A stretch of DNA of 64,000 bases from Anaerolineales bacterium UBA6055 (GTDB lineage Bacteria > Chloroflexota > Anaerolineae > Aggregatilineales > Phototrophicaceae). The DNA is taken from contig DIYL01000016.1 in the NCBI GenBank assembly GCA_002428985.1, forward strand, positions 124,001-188,000, given 5' to 3'. Positions 37,137 to 45,193 of this stretch are shown here, one piece after another; positions within the stretch are counted from its first letter, which is position 1; every line of letters starts with the position of its first letter. The notes under the pieces were generated by a model. It saw only the letters and a list, made by a program, of their open reading frames with translations. It was not told the DNA's origin and did no database searches. The position numbers and the translations under genes were made by a program.

Positions 37137-39173
37137 TTACACAAACTCCCGCAAAATGGATTTGTTCCACGTCTTCTTAAACACGCGGACATCGCCTTCA
37201 TAAGCATCGACTTGATTGGTCAGATGGAAATGGGTTTTGTCGGCAGTCAGGGTGGCATAGGTGTTGATGCGAATATCCCAATCGCCACGCTTGAAGGTCG
37301 AGTTGTGTTCACAGGTTGAGGTCGCTGTGAGTGGGTCATCCCGTTGGATGGTAAATGTATCGGTGCAGTGCTGTCCAAATTCGAGCCTGTCATTTAACAG
37401 GCGTACGACATTGCCCGAATAATGTGTGTCGATTAGTGTCGTTTTTCCACTAATCGCATCATATTTGACGGTGCGCTTGTTTTGGTGCGGTTTGATGACT
37501 TCATGCGGGATATAAGGTGTGTGTTCAGGCTGTGCAAAGTCGGGTAGGGCGTTATCTTCATCATCACGGCGCGGACGGACAGGCAACGTCAGATAGGTTT
37601 CCTCACTTGCATAAATCGACAATGTGACAGGTTCAGGCGAAGTCCAGACAATTGGGAAGAAGGTTGGTGAAATCGCTAAGCGCCAGCGATGCCCCGCTTT
37701 AAGTGTGTGTGCGACTGGATTTAATTGTACAGTTACTTGATACTGCTCATGCGGAGTCAGTGCCGCGGGGTATTCATGACCATCACGATGGGTCAGATTG
37801 AGTACGCCATGACTGACCAGCAGAGATTCTCCCGTCGGTGCGACATCACATAAGCGTACAGCAATCAGTGCATTTGGCTTATCAGACGATAGGGTCACAG
37901 TAAATTCGGGGAAGCCAACAATATCAGTATCTTGCTCAACTTGCTCGCTGGTGAATGTAAGTGATTTGCCATCATCCATGCGCTGGTCTGTTGGTGATTC
38001 ACCATCTGCACCCGACGCGACAAATGCGCCCATCTGCATCCCGTGGGTGTTATCCCCAACGATTGTGAATATATCTGGCGATGGTGTATCTGTCGTCAAA
38101 AGAAACTGGTTTGGATATAACTGCATAGGTTCGATGTGTCCCTCTGGGACTGGATATGACGGTTCGTTGATCCATCGTCCGGGACGAATATCATACTGAT
38201 GATTGGGTTTGACACTCTCCTGTGCCCATAACCGTAACATCGGCTCATCCATAATGCCCGTAGCTTTGTCTTTGAGCCAATAATCCCACCAGCGCACCAT
38301 CTCTTGCATAAAGCCAATCGCAGGACCCGGTTTAGCAACTGTCGGGTATTCATGTGACCACGGTCCAATCAGGGCTTTGCGTGGCACTGACAAGCCTTCT
38401 AATAAGCGGAAGACCGACGATAAGTAGGCATCTGCCCACCCGGTGACAATATAAACCGGACATTGAATATCATCATAATTTTCACAGACCGACCCATGTT
38501 TCCAGTAGTCGTCACGATGCTGATGAGTCAACCATGCCTCGGAGAATGGCACCATCTTATGCAAACGTTCCATCCAGAGGTCTCGCCACGCATCACCGAG
38601 GACACGCGGGTCGGGTGGCATAGCATTGCGATTGAGCATATAAGATGCCCACGGCAACATGTCGGATGCCAACATTGCACCACCCATATAATGGACATCG
38701 GTGGCATAGCGATCATCTGTTGAGCAAAATGAGATAATCGCCTTGAGCGCAGGAGGACGACGGGCGGCGACCTGTAGGCTATTAAAACCACCCCACGATT
38801 TCCCAAACATGCCGACGTTGCCATCACACCATGACTGCTGAGCTAACCACGCAATGACCTCGACTGCGTCATCTTGCTCTTGCTGTAGATATTCATCCAA
38901 CAATACCCCATCAGACTCCCCACTACCACGCATATCCACCCGCACACAAGCATAACCATGTCCAGCGATATAAGGATGACGAATCGAATCACGTAAAGCG
39001 GTGAAGTCATTCTTGCGGTAGGGGATATACTCAAGAATTGCCGGAACAGGATTGTTGTCAGCATCTTCTGGCAACCACACTCGTGCAGATAGGCGTGCGC
39101 CATCCGATATCGGTATCCAGATATGGTCAATGACCTCAATTTTGTGTGGTAGGTCGGTCACGATTTTTGTCAT
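37137..39173 (-). CDS. CocE/NonD (S15-like) hydrolase
   Basis: A 678-residue alpha/beta hydrolase of the X-Pro dipeptidyl-peptidase/cocaine-esterase family. An N-terminal catalytic domain has EYIPYRKNDF, DMRGSGESDG and the nucleophile Ser in GMFGKSWGGF (about 123). The His is in GPWSHEYP. A C-terminal jelly-roll domain (about 390-620) has HRWRLAISPTFFP. It has no signal peptide. The ATG overlaps the preceding phosphodiesterase stop by 4 bp (ATGA), so it ends the coupled operon of three GDPD-like genes. Confidence 0.88.
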   Translation of the reverse strand: MTKIVTDLPHKIEVIDHIWIPISDGARLSARVWLPEDADNNPVPAILEYIPYRKNDFTALRDSIRHPYIAGHGYACVRVDMRGSGESDGVLLDEYLQQEQDDAVEVIAWLAQQSWCDGNVGMFGKSWGGFNSLQVAARRPPALKAIISFCSTDDRYATDVHYMGGAMLASDMLPWASYMLNRNAMPPDPRVLGDAWRDLWMERLHKMVPFSEAWLTHQHRDDYWKHGSVCENYDDIQCPVYIVTGWADAYLSSVFRLLEGLSVPRKALIGPWSHEYPTVAKPGPAIGFMQEMVRWWDYWLKDKATGIMDEPMLRLWAQESVKPNHQYDIRPGRWINEPSYPVPEGHIEPMQLYPNQFLLTTDTPSPDIFTIVGDNTHGMQMGAFVASGADGESPTDQRMDDGKSLTFTSEQVEQDTDIVGFPEFTVTLSSDKPNALIAVRLCDVAPTGESLLVSHGVLNLTHRDGHEYPAALTPHEQYQVTVQLNPVAHTLKAGHRWRLAISPTFFPIVWTSPEPVTLSIYASEETYLTLPVRPRRDDEDNALPDFAQPEHTPYIPHEVIKPHQNKRTVKYDAISGKTTLIDTHYSGNVVRLLNDRLEFGQHCTDTFTIQRDDPLTATSTCEHNSTFKRGDWDIRINTYATLTADKTHFHLTNQVDAYEGDVRVFKKTWNKSILREFV

Positions 39174-39889
39174 CTAAGTGAATCCGTAAATAGGTGAATA
39201 TTGTCTGTCGAGAATATCTCAATCTCAGTCGATTGCACATAGGGGAGCTTACTTGGGTCTTTAATGACACCACTGTGTATCCGTAATCCTTCATCCCGAA
39301 AACGATTGACAGTCTCCGGTATGACATATTGATAGGGCAAATGAACACCATCTGCATTCACGAGCTTTGCTTTTTCAATTGCCAATCGAATCATAATCTC
39401 ATCGGTCATCCAACGACCGCGATAAATCAATAGGTCGCAAGGGATCTTATCATATACTTCACGGAAGCTCTTTAGCATCGCCGTGTCAAACGAGGTGACT
39501 TCGCAGGTTTCCCAGTCTTTACGGTATGGTGCAAGGCATTTCCCAATGGCGTGAATACTGGCATGCTTATAGTCTTGCACATGCATTTCCAGATAGGCTT
39601 TGCCACAGAATGTGTCTAAGACTTCGTCCAAACTGGGTATCTTATAAACTACACTATCAACTGTCGTGCGCAATTGTTTGATTTGCTCGTAGGTATAATC
39701 TTCGACAAAGCCGTTTTCCGTGTCGGTATTGAGCATGATGTCATGATAGACCAAAGGCACACCATCTGCTGTTAATCGCACATCAAACTCAAAACCATCT
39801 GCACCAGCATTGACTGCATTTTCAAATGCTTCCATTGTATTTTCTAGTGCAGTAGTGGTATCCCCACGATGGGCAATCATCTTGATCAT
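39170..39889 (-). CDS. Glycerophosphodiester phosphodiesterase-like, copy 3 of 3
   Basis: A GDPD TIM-barrel protein of about 239 residues. Motifs: MIAHRGD (catalytic His), ENTMEAF, FEFDVR (metal Glu/Asp), VYHDIM (His), then YLEMHVQDYK where the usual ExK reads E-M-H, and FSTDNIHLF at the end. ATG 39889 gives a TGATG overlap with copy 2; a TTG at 39892 is the alternative. It probably hydrolyses glycerophosphodiesters to glycerol-3-phosphate and an alcohol. It has no signal peptide. It is followed by the CocE hydrolase with a 4-bp overlap. Confidence 0.88.
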   Translation of the reverse strand: MIKMIAHRGDTTTALENTMEAFENAVNAGADGFEFDVRLTADGVPLVYHDIMLNTDTENGFVEDYTYEQIKQLRTTVDSVVYKIPSLDEVLDTFCGKAYLEMHVQDYKHASIHAIGKCLAPYRKDWETCEVTSFDTAMLKSFREVYDKIPCDLLIYRGRWMTDEIMIRLAIEKAKLVNADGVHLPYQYVIPETVNRFRDEGLRIHSGVIKDPSKLPYVQSTEIEIFSTDNIHLFTDSLR

Positions 39890-40605
39890 CAATTTTTGTC
39901 CAAAAACAGGTGAATATTATCAGTTGAAAACATTGTTACACCTGCATTAGTTATGGATTCCAATGTTGTCGTGTCATTGAGCCCACCAGTGTGTACACCA
40001 AATCCTGCATTCTCGAACCTGCGAATTGTCTGTGGTGTAACTTGTTCAACAAACAAATGTACATTGTCAGCATGGGCAAGCATCGCTTTTTCCAATATCA
40101 AACGAATAGCCATTTCATCAGTCATCCATGTTGCAGGGCGAAATAAAAAATCTCGCCTTAGACCCGGACATAATGTCTGAAAACCAAGTAAAATTGCCGC
40201 ATCATACGATGTGATCTCGCACATATCCCAGTTCTGCTTATATGGCTGAAGACATCTAGCAACCATTTCAATTGACTCAGGCTTATAGTCCTGCACATGA
40301 ATTTCTAGATAGGTTTTACCGCAAAATGCATCGAGTACCTGATCAAAACTTGGAATGCGATATGCTACACCATCGACAGTCATATGAAGTTGCTGAATTT
40401 GCTCAAACGTATAATCGTCAACAAAGCCGTTTTCTGTATCCGTTGTGAGCATCATATTATGATAAACAACGGGAATATTGTCTGCTGTTAAGCGCACATC
40501 AAACTCAAAGCCATCGGCACCCGTATTGACTGCATTTTCAAATGCTTCTAATGTATTTTCTTTTGCGATTGTTGCATCACCACGATGCGCAATCATTTTT
40601 ATCAT
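39889..40605 (-). CDS. Glycerophosphodiester phosphodiesterase-like, copy 2 of 3
   Basis: 238 residues, closely similar to its neighbours (MIAHRGDATIAKENTLEAFE, FEFDVRLTADNIPVVYHNMM, YLEIHVQDYK, FSTDNIHLF). The HD of the family reads HN here and in copy 1. Its ATG overlaps the stop of copy 1 by 4 bp (ATGA). The middle third (about 130-200) differs most from the other copies and contains RRDFLFRPATWMTDEM. This region contributes substrate-facing loops, so the copies may differ in specificity. Confidence 0.88.
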   Translation of the reverse strand: MIKMIAHRGDATIAKENTLEAFENAVNTGADGFEFDVRLTADNIPVVYHNMMLTTDTENGFVDDYTFEQIQQLHMTVDGVAYRIPSFDQVLDAFCGKTYLEIHVQDYKPESIEMVARCLQPYKQNWDMCEITSYDAAILLGFQTLCPGLRRDFLFRPATWMTDEMAIRLILEKAMLAHADNVHLFVEQVTPQTIRRFENAGFGVHTGGLNDTTTLESITNAGVTMFSTDNIHLFLDKN

Positions 40606-41318
40606 GGGATTTTGTCCAAAAAGAGGTGAATATTGTCGGTTAAGAATAGCTCGATGCCTATAGCTTGAATATCCGATAGTTTACTCGAGTCGTTGAGGAC
40701 TCCACAGTGGACATATAGACCTGCATCTTGAAAGCGTTTGACATTGGCTGGTGTTACATATTGATAGGGTAAATGTACCCCACTGGCATTAGCGAGGGTT
40801 GCTTTTTCGATCGCTAAACGGATCATCATCTCGGTTGTCATCCAATCAGCTTTATGCGTAATGTAATCACAGGCTATCGTATCGCATTTTTCACGAAAAC
40901 CCTGCAACATCATGGTGTCAAATGATGTAATTTCGCACATCGCCCAATATTGACGATAAGGTAACAATCGTTCCCCGATGGCTTGGATCGTTGCGCGTTT
41001 ATAGTCCTGTACATGAATTTCCAGATAGGTTTTACCACAAAATGCGTCGAGTACCTCATCAAAGCTCGGGATGAGATATGCCACACCATCTACAGTCATC
41101 TGAAGTTGTTGGATCTGCTCAAACGTATAATCTTCGACAAAGCCATTTTCCGTGTCGGTATCGAGCATCATGTTATGATAAACGACGGGAACATCATCTG
41201 CTGTTAAGCGCACGTCAAACTCAAAACCATCGGCACCGGCGTTGACTGTATTTTCAAACGCTTCCATTGTGTTCTCTTTTGCGGTGGTTATGTCACCACG
41301 ATGGGCAATCAATTTCAT
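40602..41318 (-). CDS. Glycerophosphodiester phosphodiesterase-like, copy 1 of 3
   Basis: 238 residues and first of the three tandem copies: MKLIAHRGDITTAKENTMEA, FEFDVRLTADDVPVVYHNMM, YLEIHVQDYK. The start has AAGGATAG upstream and a long hairpin before that. All three copies share the altered E-[IM]-H and the same lengths to within a few residues, so they arose by serial duplication in place. The final peptide here is FLTDNIHLF. Confidence 0.88.
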   Translation of the reverse strand: MKLIAHRGDITTAKENTMEAFENTVNAGADGFEFDVRLTADDVPVVYHNMMLDTDTENGFVEDYTFEQIQQLQMTVDGVAYLIPSFDEVLDAFCGKTYLEIHVQDYKRATIQAIGERLLPYRQYWAMCEITSFDTMMLQGFREKCDTIACDYITHKADWMTTEMMIRLAIEKATLANASGVHLPYQYVTPANVKRFQDAGLYVHCGVLNDSSKLSDIQAIGIELFLTDNIHLFLDKIP

Positions 41319-41331
41319 AGGGGCTATCCTT

Positions 41332-41370
41332 GTTATGGTGTATCACTGATAAAATGAGATACACCATAAC
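41332..41370 (-). terminator. Long hairpin between M24-like gene and GDPD operon
   Basis: GTTATGGTGTATC (41332-41344) pairs perfectly with GATACACCATAAC (41358-41370), a 13-bp stem with a 13-nt loop. It lies between the M24-like stop and the first GDPD start on the minus strand. It lacks a U tract and could be a terminator, an attenuator or an mRNA processing site. Confidence 0.55.
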
Positions 41371-41382
41371 ACATCAATGACC

Positions 41383-42585
41383 TTACACAGGCAATGTCAA
41401 CGATTCGAGATCACGCGGATAGTAGGTAATCATCTCGGCACCATCCTCGGTGACAACGACTGTATCAGAATGACGGAAACCGCCAAGTTCTGGCACATAT
41501 AAACCGGGTTCGACAGTAAAGACCATACCAACTTCAATCGGGGTATCGTCGCCAATATCAAGGAATGGTCCTTCGTGATAGCGCAATCCGATGGTGTGTC
41601 CGGTGTGATGTTTCCAGTAAGGCATCAATTGATGCGTATCAAAGTATTCACGCACTTCTTTGTCGACTTCACTACAAGGCTTACCGGGTTCAAGGGCCTC
41701 CATCGCTAAGGTCTGTAGGTTTATCATATGGTCAAACATATATTTTTGGTCGTCGGTTGGTTTACCCAAAATCATGGTACGTTCCAACTCGCTGACATAC
41801 CCCCAAATTGGCGCACTTGCACCTGTCACCAATACGTCACCTTCTTGGAATTTGATATTGCTAGTCAGCGCATGCGGAATCGCGGCGTTGCGTCCAATTT
41901 GCCCGCGATAGCCTGCCATCGCACCTTCATAATATGAGCTGTTGTTGCGCCAGATTGGACCAATCGCTTCTAGCATCATCAAGGTGGCTTCGTTGCTGGC
42001 ACGTTGTGATACTTCAACCTCGCCGATGCCGACTTTAGTATATTTTTGTAGGAGCATATGCGCCAGATTTGCCCATTTGCAGCTTTCTTTAAGGAGATCA
42101 ATTTCAGCTTGTGATTTGACAGCCATCTGATCTTCGATCGGAGCGCGACAGTTAATCACTTCTTGACCTGTCAGTTTAGAGAGCGGTTCACCGCGATAAC
42201 CAAAAATCCACGGATAACCATCACTATCCGCACCGATTGTGCCCGAAATACCCATGTCTTTAATCATATCAATCAGGACATTCATCGGGTGGTTTAAGTC
42301 TGGGTATTCATGATAGAGCGCAACGCGGTCAATCACGCCCATCGACTCGGCATGTTCAACTTCGAGGCGCGGGACAAACATCGCTTGTTCGCCAGATTTG
42401 CTCATGACATATGCCATCGGGCGTTCGGTTGGTATAAAGGCGAACCCGACATAATATTTAATATAATCAGCATCGAATAACACCACACCATCCACACCGA
42501 GTTCATCAATAATTTCTTGCAGACGGTGGTTACGTTGGGCATATTCAGCATCCGATATTTTCAACTGTGTTATGGAGAGGGGCAT
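41383..42585 (-). CDS. Creatinase-like M24 protein lacking metal ligands
   Basis: About 400 residues from ATG 42585 (AAAGG upstream; ATG 42600 would add five residues). The two-domain creatinase/prolidase fold is clear: FIPTERPMAYVM in the N-domain, HHTGHTIGLRYHEGPF and FTVEPGLYV in the C-domain. The first Asp ligand position is Thr (LVTGASAPIWGY), the second reads Glu in SELERT, and the last Glu reads Ser in FRHSDTVVV. Only the His and one Glu remain. Metal-free family members such as creatinase show similar losses, so a C-N hydrolase of a non-peptide substrate is more likely than a peptidase. Confidence 0.85.
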   Translation of the reverse strand: MPLSITQLKISDAEYAQRNHRLQEIIDELGVDGVVLFDADYIKYYVGFAFIPTERPMAYVMSKSGEQAMFVPRLEVEHAESMGVIDRVALYHEYPDLNHPMNVLIDMIKDMGISGTIGADSDGYPWIFGYRGEPLSKLTGQEVINCRAPIEDQMAVKSQAEIDLLKESCKWANLAHMLLQKYTKVGIGEVEVSQRASNEATLMMLEAIGPIWRNNSSYYEGAMAGYRGQIGRNAAIPHALTSNIKFQEGDVLVTGASAPIWGYVSELERTMILGKPTDDQKYMFDHMINLQTLAMEALEPGKPCSEVDKEVREYFDTHQLMPYWKHHTGHTIGLRYHEGPFLDIGDDTPIEVGMVFTVEPGLYVPELGGFRHSDTVVVTEDGAEMITYYPRDLESLTLPV

Positions 42586-42686
42586 GACACAACCTTTCAT
42601 TAATTGGTTTGAAAATTATTTAAAACGATTATAACGTGATGACTTAAAAATTACTTCTTTTGAATGTTTTGATTAAATGTAAAAAA

Positions 42687-42705
42687 CCACTACCTCAGGT
42701 AGTGG
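42687..42705. repeat. Left-end hairpin of IS200-like element
   Basis: CCACTACC and GGTAGTGG form a perfect 8-bp stem around TCA. Hairpins like this are the strand-specific recognition sites of TnpA in IS200/IS605 elements. Confidence 0.7.
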
Positions 42706-42785
42706 AGGTAACAGTGGTTAAACCGTGAGATGAAAACGAGTATGATAAATCGTCCTAGAAGGTGCGAACTTAAAGGAGATTTACC

Positions 42786-43229
42786 ATGCCTCGTGAATTT
42801 AAGAAGCTAACACATAGTCTGTATCAATGTAAGTATCATGTGATATTTTGCCCGAAGTATCGTTATCGAATGTTGAAAGATGAGTGAGGGGCATATGTGT
42901 ATCGAGAGATTTACCGAATATGTGATCAGAAAGAGCATGTGGAAGTAATTGAAGCGAATGTGCAAGCGGATCATGTGCATGTGATATTGTCAATCGCGCC
43001 AAAATACAAGGTCTCATCAATTATGGGATTTCTGAAAGGAAAGCTTGCGATTCGCGTGTTTGCGATCTACCCAGAGGTGAAGAAACGCTTATGGGGAGGC
43101 AAGTTATGGTCGCGTGGTTACTGTGTGAGCACAATAGGTATAGACGAGGACAAAGTTCGAAAATATGTCAGATGGCAGGAAGCACGAGACAAGCACCAAG
43201 AAGCGCAACAGAAGAGCCTGTTTGATTAA
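42786..43229 (+). pseudogene. tnpA: IS200-type TnpA transposase with in-frame TGA
   Basis: AAAGGAGAT precedes ATG 42786. The frame reads MPREFKKLTHSLYQCKYHVI and FCPKYRYRMLKDE, meets TGA at 42885-42887 (codon 34), then continues in the same frame as GAYVYREIYRICDQ to a TAA at 43229. The whole is 147 codons, the usual TnpA length. The HUH motif is DHVHV, the WSRGYCVSTIG strand is present, and the nucleophile Tyr is probably in VRKYVRWQE. The single nonsense codon should inactivate it. Internal initiation at GTG 42897 would lose the first strand of the fold. Confidence 0.85.
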
Positions 43230-43271
43230 CTAAAATAGTATGAGAGCGCCTTCTAGGCGCAATCTGAAAAG

Positions 43272-43290
43272 CCACCGTTTCTAACGGTGG
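43272..43290. repeat. Right-end hairpin of IS200-like element
   Basis: CCACCGTT and AACGGTGG form a perfect 8-bp stem around TCT, followed by ATTATTTAC. The stem shares CCAC/GTGG ends with the left hairpin. Confidence 0.7.
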
Positions 43291-43299
43291 ATTATTTAC

Positions 43300-43577
43300 T
43301 TTATTTGTCTCAAAACTAGATTTTATGTTATAGTTCAAAAATGATAATATTTGTGGAAATACTATTATTACTTCATATGTTGCACAACAATTAACTTGAT
43401 CTAATATTAGTAAATTATATGTGCCACCAAGCCACTATGCACGATCATAATTCAATAGTTTAATCGGCTGTGTACTCTTAATATATGGGTATTTTGTAGT
43501 CTATTAATTTATAGTAAAACGGGCAATTCCAATTTTCCAATAAAAGCAGATTAAGCAATCATGTAAGGGTGATTTAT
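43300..43577. other. AT-rich intergenic region after IS element
   Basis: About 280 bp with no gene, hairpin or clear promoter apart from AT-rich sequence. It must hold the promoter of the nucleotidyltransferase-like gene. Confidence 0.4.
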
Positions 43578-44618
43578 ATGAACGTCAAAGATGCGAAAGT
43601 GATTATGAAGGAATGGGTAGATACCCATGCTCAAACTAATGATGATTTCCGTGGAGCATTTTATATTGGGTCGATTAATTGGATGGAAGATGAATATGAG
43701 ATTCCACCAAGCTCCGATGTGGACATAAAAATTGTACTTGATGGTGGTAAACCAGAACTTGGCTTGAACACATTTCGCTATCGAGATGTGTTAGTTGATA
43801 TTACTTACGTTGGTTCAGAAGAGTTAGGGACTGCAGAAGACATCTTGCAAGATTTTGCACTTGCCTGTCATTTCTCAACAGACTGCATTATTAGTGATCC
43901 AACTGGCAAGCTACGTCAACTACAGTACACAGTATCACAACAATATGCTAAACGTGATTGGGTTATCAAGAGATGCGAACTTGCGAGAAACAAAAGCGTG
44001 AATTTTCTAAATTTGATGGATAATGCTAGCACACTACATGAAAAATTGCTGTTGTTAACGCCGACAGTGGGTAATCTATCGCATATGCTCTTGACTGCTA
44101 ACCTCAAGGATCCGCCTGTTACTAAGTGTTTCATGGCATCTCAGCGGACGCTGAAAACATACAATAACCTCGAATTACATGAATTAATACTAGATGCGAT
44201 GGGTATTAAGAACCTCTCAAATACTTTGATCGATCAATTGTACAAGACTTGTATCAACATATTTGACGTTGCAGTCAATTATGTTGAAACGCCGTCTATG
44301 TTTTCACAAAAAATACAAGTTGAGGCTCGCGACAATACGCTTGGTACGATACAAACGCAGATTGATCAAGGGTATCCACGTGAGTCGATGATGTGGGTCT
44401 CTGTAGTTCATAGTACTTGTCAAATTGTCTTCATTAACGATGCACCACACGAGGTTGCAGCAAAGCATATGCCTGCTTTTGAGAATTTATTAGACGCATT
44501 ATCTCTTTCTACAGTTGATGCATTCCAACGCAAAAGTGAACAAATCAAGGATCTTACTCCTAAAGTTTGGGCAATGTGTGAGACTATCATGGACGAAAAT
44601 CCACAGATTACCGATTAG
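43578..44618 (+). CDS. Nucleotidyltransferase-fold protein
   Basis: About 346 residues from ATG 43578, chosen because AAGGGTGA lies just upstream; GTG 43569 overlaps that site. The N-terminal third fits a Pol-beta-type nucleotidyltransferase: GSINWMEDEYEIPPSSDVDI supplies the GS and DxD metal motif, and DVLVDITYV the third acid. The rest is helical. Such proteins transfer nucleotides to small molecules, RNA or proteins (for example antibiotic-modifying enzymes or MNT-type toxins). No HEPN partner lies beside it. It sits next to an IS element, so recent acquisition is possible. Confidence 0.72.
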   Translation: MNVKDAKVIMKEWVDTHAQTNDDFRGAFYIGSINWMEDEYEIPPSSDVDIKIVLDGGKPELGLNTFRYRDVLVDITYVGSEELGTAEDILQDFALACHFSTDCIISDPTGKLRQLQYTVSQQYAKRDWVIKRCELARNKSVNFLNLMDNASTLHEKLLLLTPTVGNLSHMLLTANLKDPPVTKCFMASQRTLKTYNNLELHELILDAMGIKNLSNTLIDQLYKTCINIFDVAVNYVETPSMFSQKIQVEARDNTLGTIQTQIDQGYPRESMMWVSVVHSTCQIVFINDAPHEVAAKHMPAFENLLDALSLSTVDAFQRKSEQIKDLTPKVWAMCETIMDENPQITD

Positions 44619-45193
44619 CGTGAACAATTAGTTTTACTAACTCCAATATTGTATCTGCTTTAAGTTCCATTCTTGTAGGTTTGGCTCTAAGTGGTTGGAA
44701 ATACTTATTGGCTATTTAAGGATTTGAGTTCATGTGGTCTTACGCATAGAAGGCCATCTACAAATTATGTAATTTCATATTGTTGTAAAACAAATAATTA
44801 CCTCTATCGTGTCACAGATAAGTTTAATTTTGCGATTGGATCACCGACAACCGTTATGACATAGAGTAAATGAATATTGATAGAGCTTATAAGAATTAGA
44901 GGTATATTATGTTTGAAGCATTAGAAATGGGCATTGGGCTAGAAATTGTACTGTGGCTTCAGTTGGTTTGATTTGAAATACATACTAGAAAAAGTAGATG
45001 ACTATGCCAGCACCTGCTACACATATCCTCATTCGCAAAGTGAAATCATAACAATATTCTAAGCTAAGAAACCTTAACCGCAAAATTCAATGACATGTAT
45101 GACAATGAAGTCAGGCATTATTCTGTGTTATCGTATGATCCACTCTATAATGCGATATATATTGACTTCATCTATTAACATTGGGGGGATATT
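44619..45193. other. Gene-poor region with a 20-codon ORF
   Basis: This 575-bp AT-rich region has no full gene. A 20-codon reading frame (44909-44971, MFEALEMGIGLEIVLWLQLV) has TTAGAGGT upstream and looks like the first transmembrane helix of a small membrane protein cut short by TGA. The sequence after it shows no continuation in any frame. It is probably a gene remnant. Confidence 0.4.

Larger units (their letters stand above)
42674..43299 (+). mobile_element. IS200/IS605-type element with defective tnpA
   Basis: One HUH transposase gene is bracketed by subterminal hairpins rather than inverted terminal repeats, as in IS200/IS605 elements. The left hairpin is at 42687-42705 and the right at 43272-43290. 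No tnpB is present. Ends are approximate. TTGAT lies just left of the proposed left end (42669-42673) and TTTAC just right of the right hairpin (43295-43299); both resemble target or cleavage pentanucleotides used by this family. CCTAGAAGGTGC upstream of tnpA recurs inverted, with one change, after its stop (43246-43260). Confidence 0.75.

Noticed and set aside
42885..42887. TGA in tnpA as possible selenocysteine or other recoding
   Set aside because: The position corresponds to no catalytic residue in TnpA, no recoding structure is evident, and nonsense decay is common in IS elements.
43578..44618. HEPN/MNT-type toxin-antitoxin pair
   Set aside because: The nucleotidyltransferase-like protein is much longer than MNT antitoxins, and no HEPN gene lies on either side.
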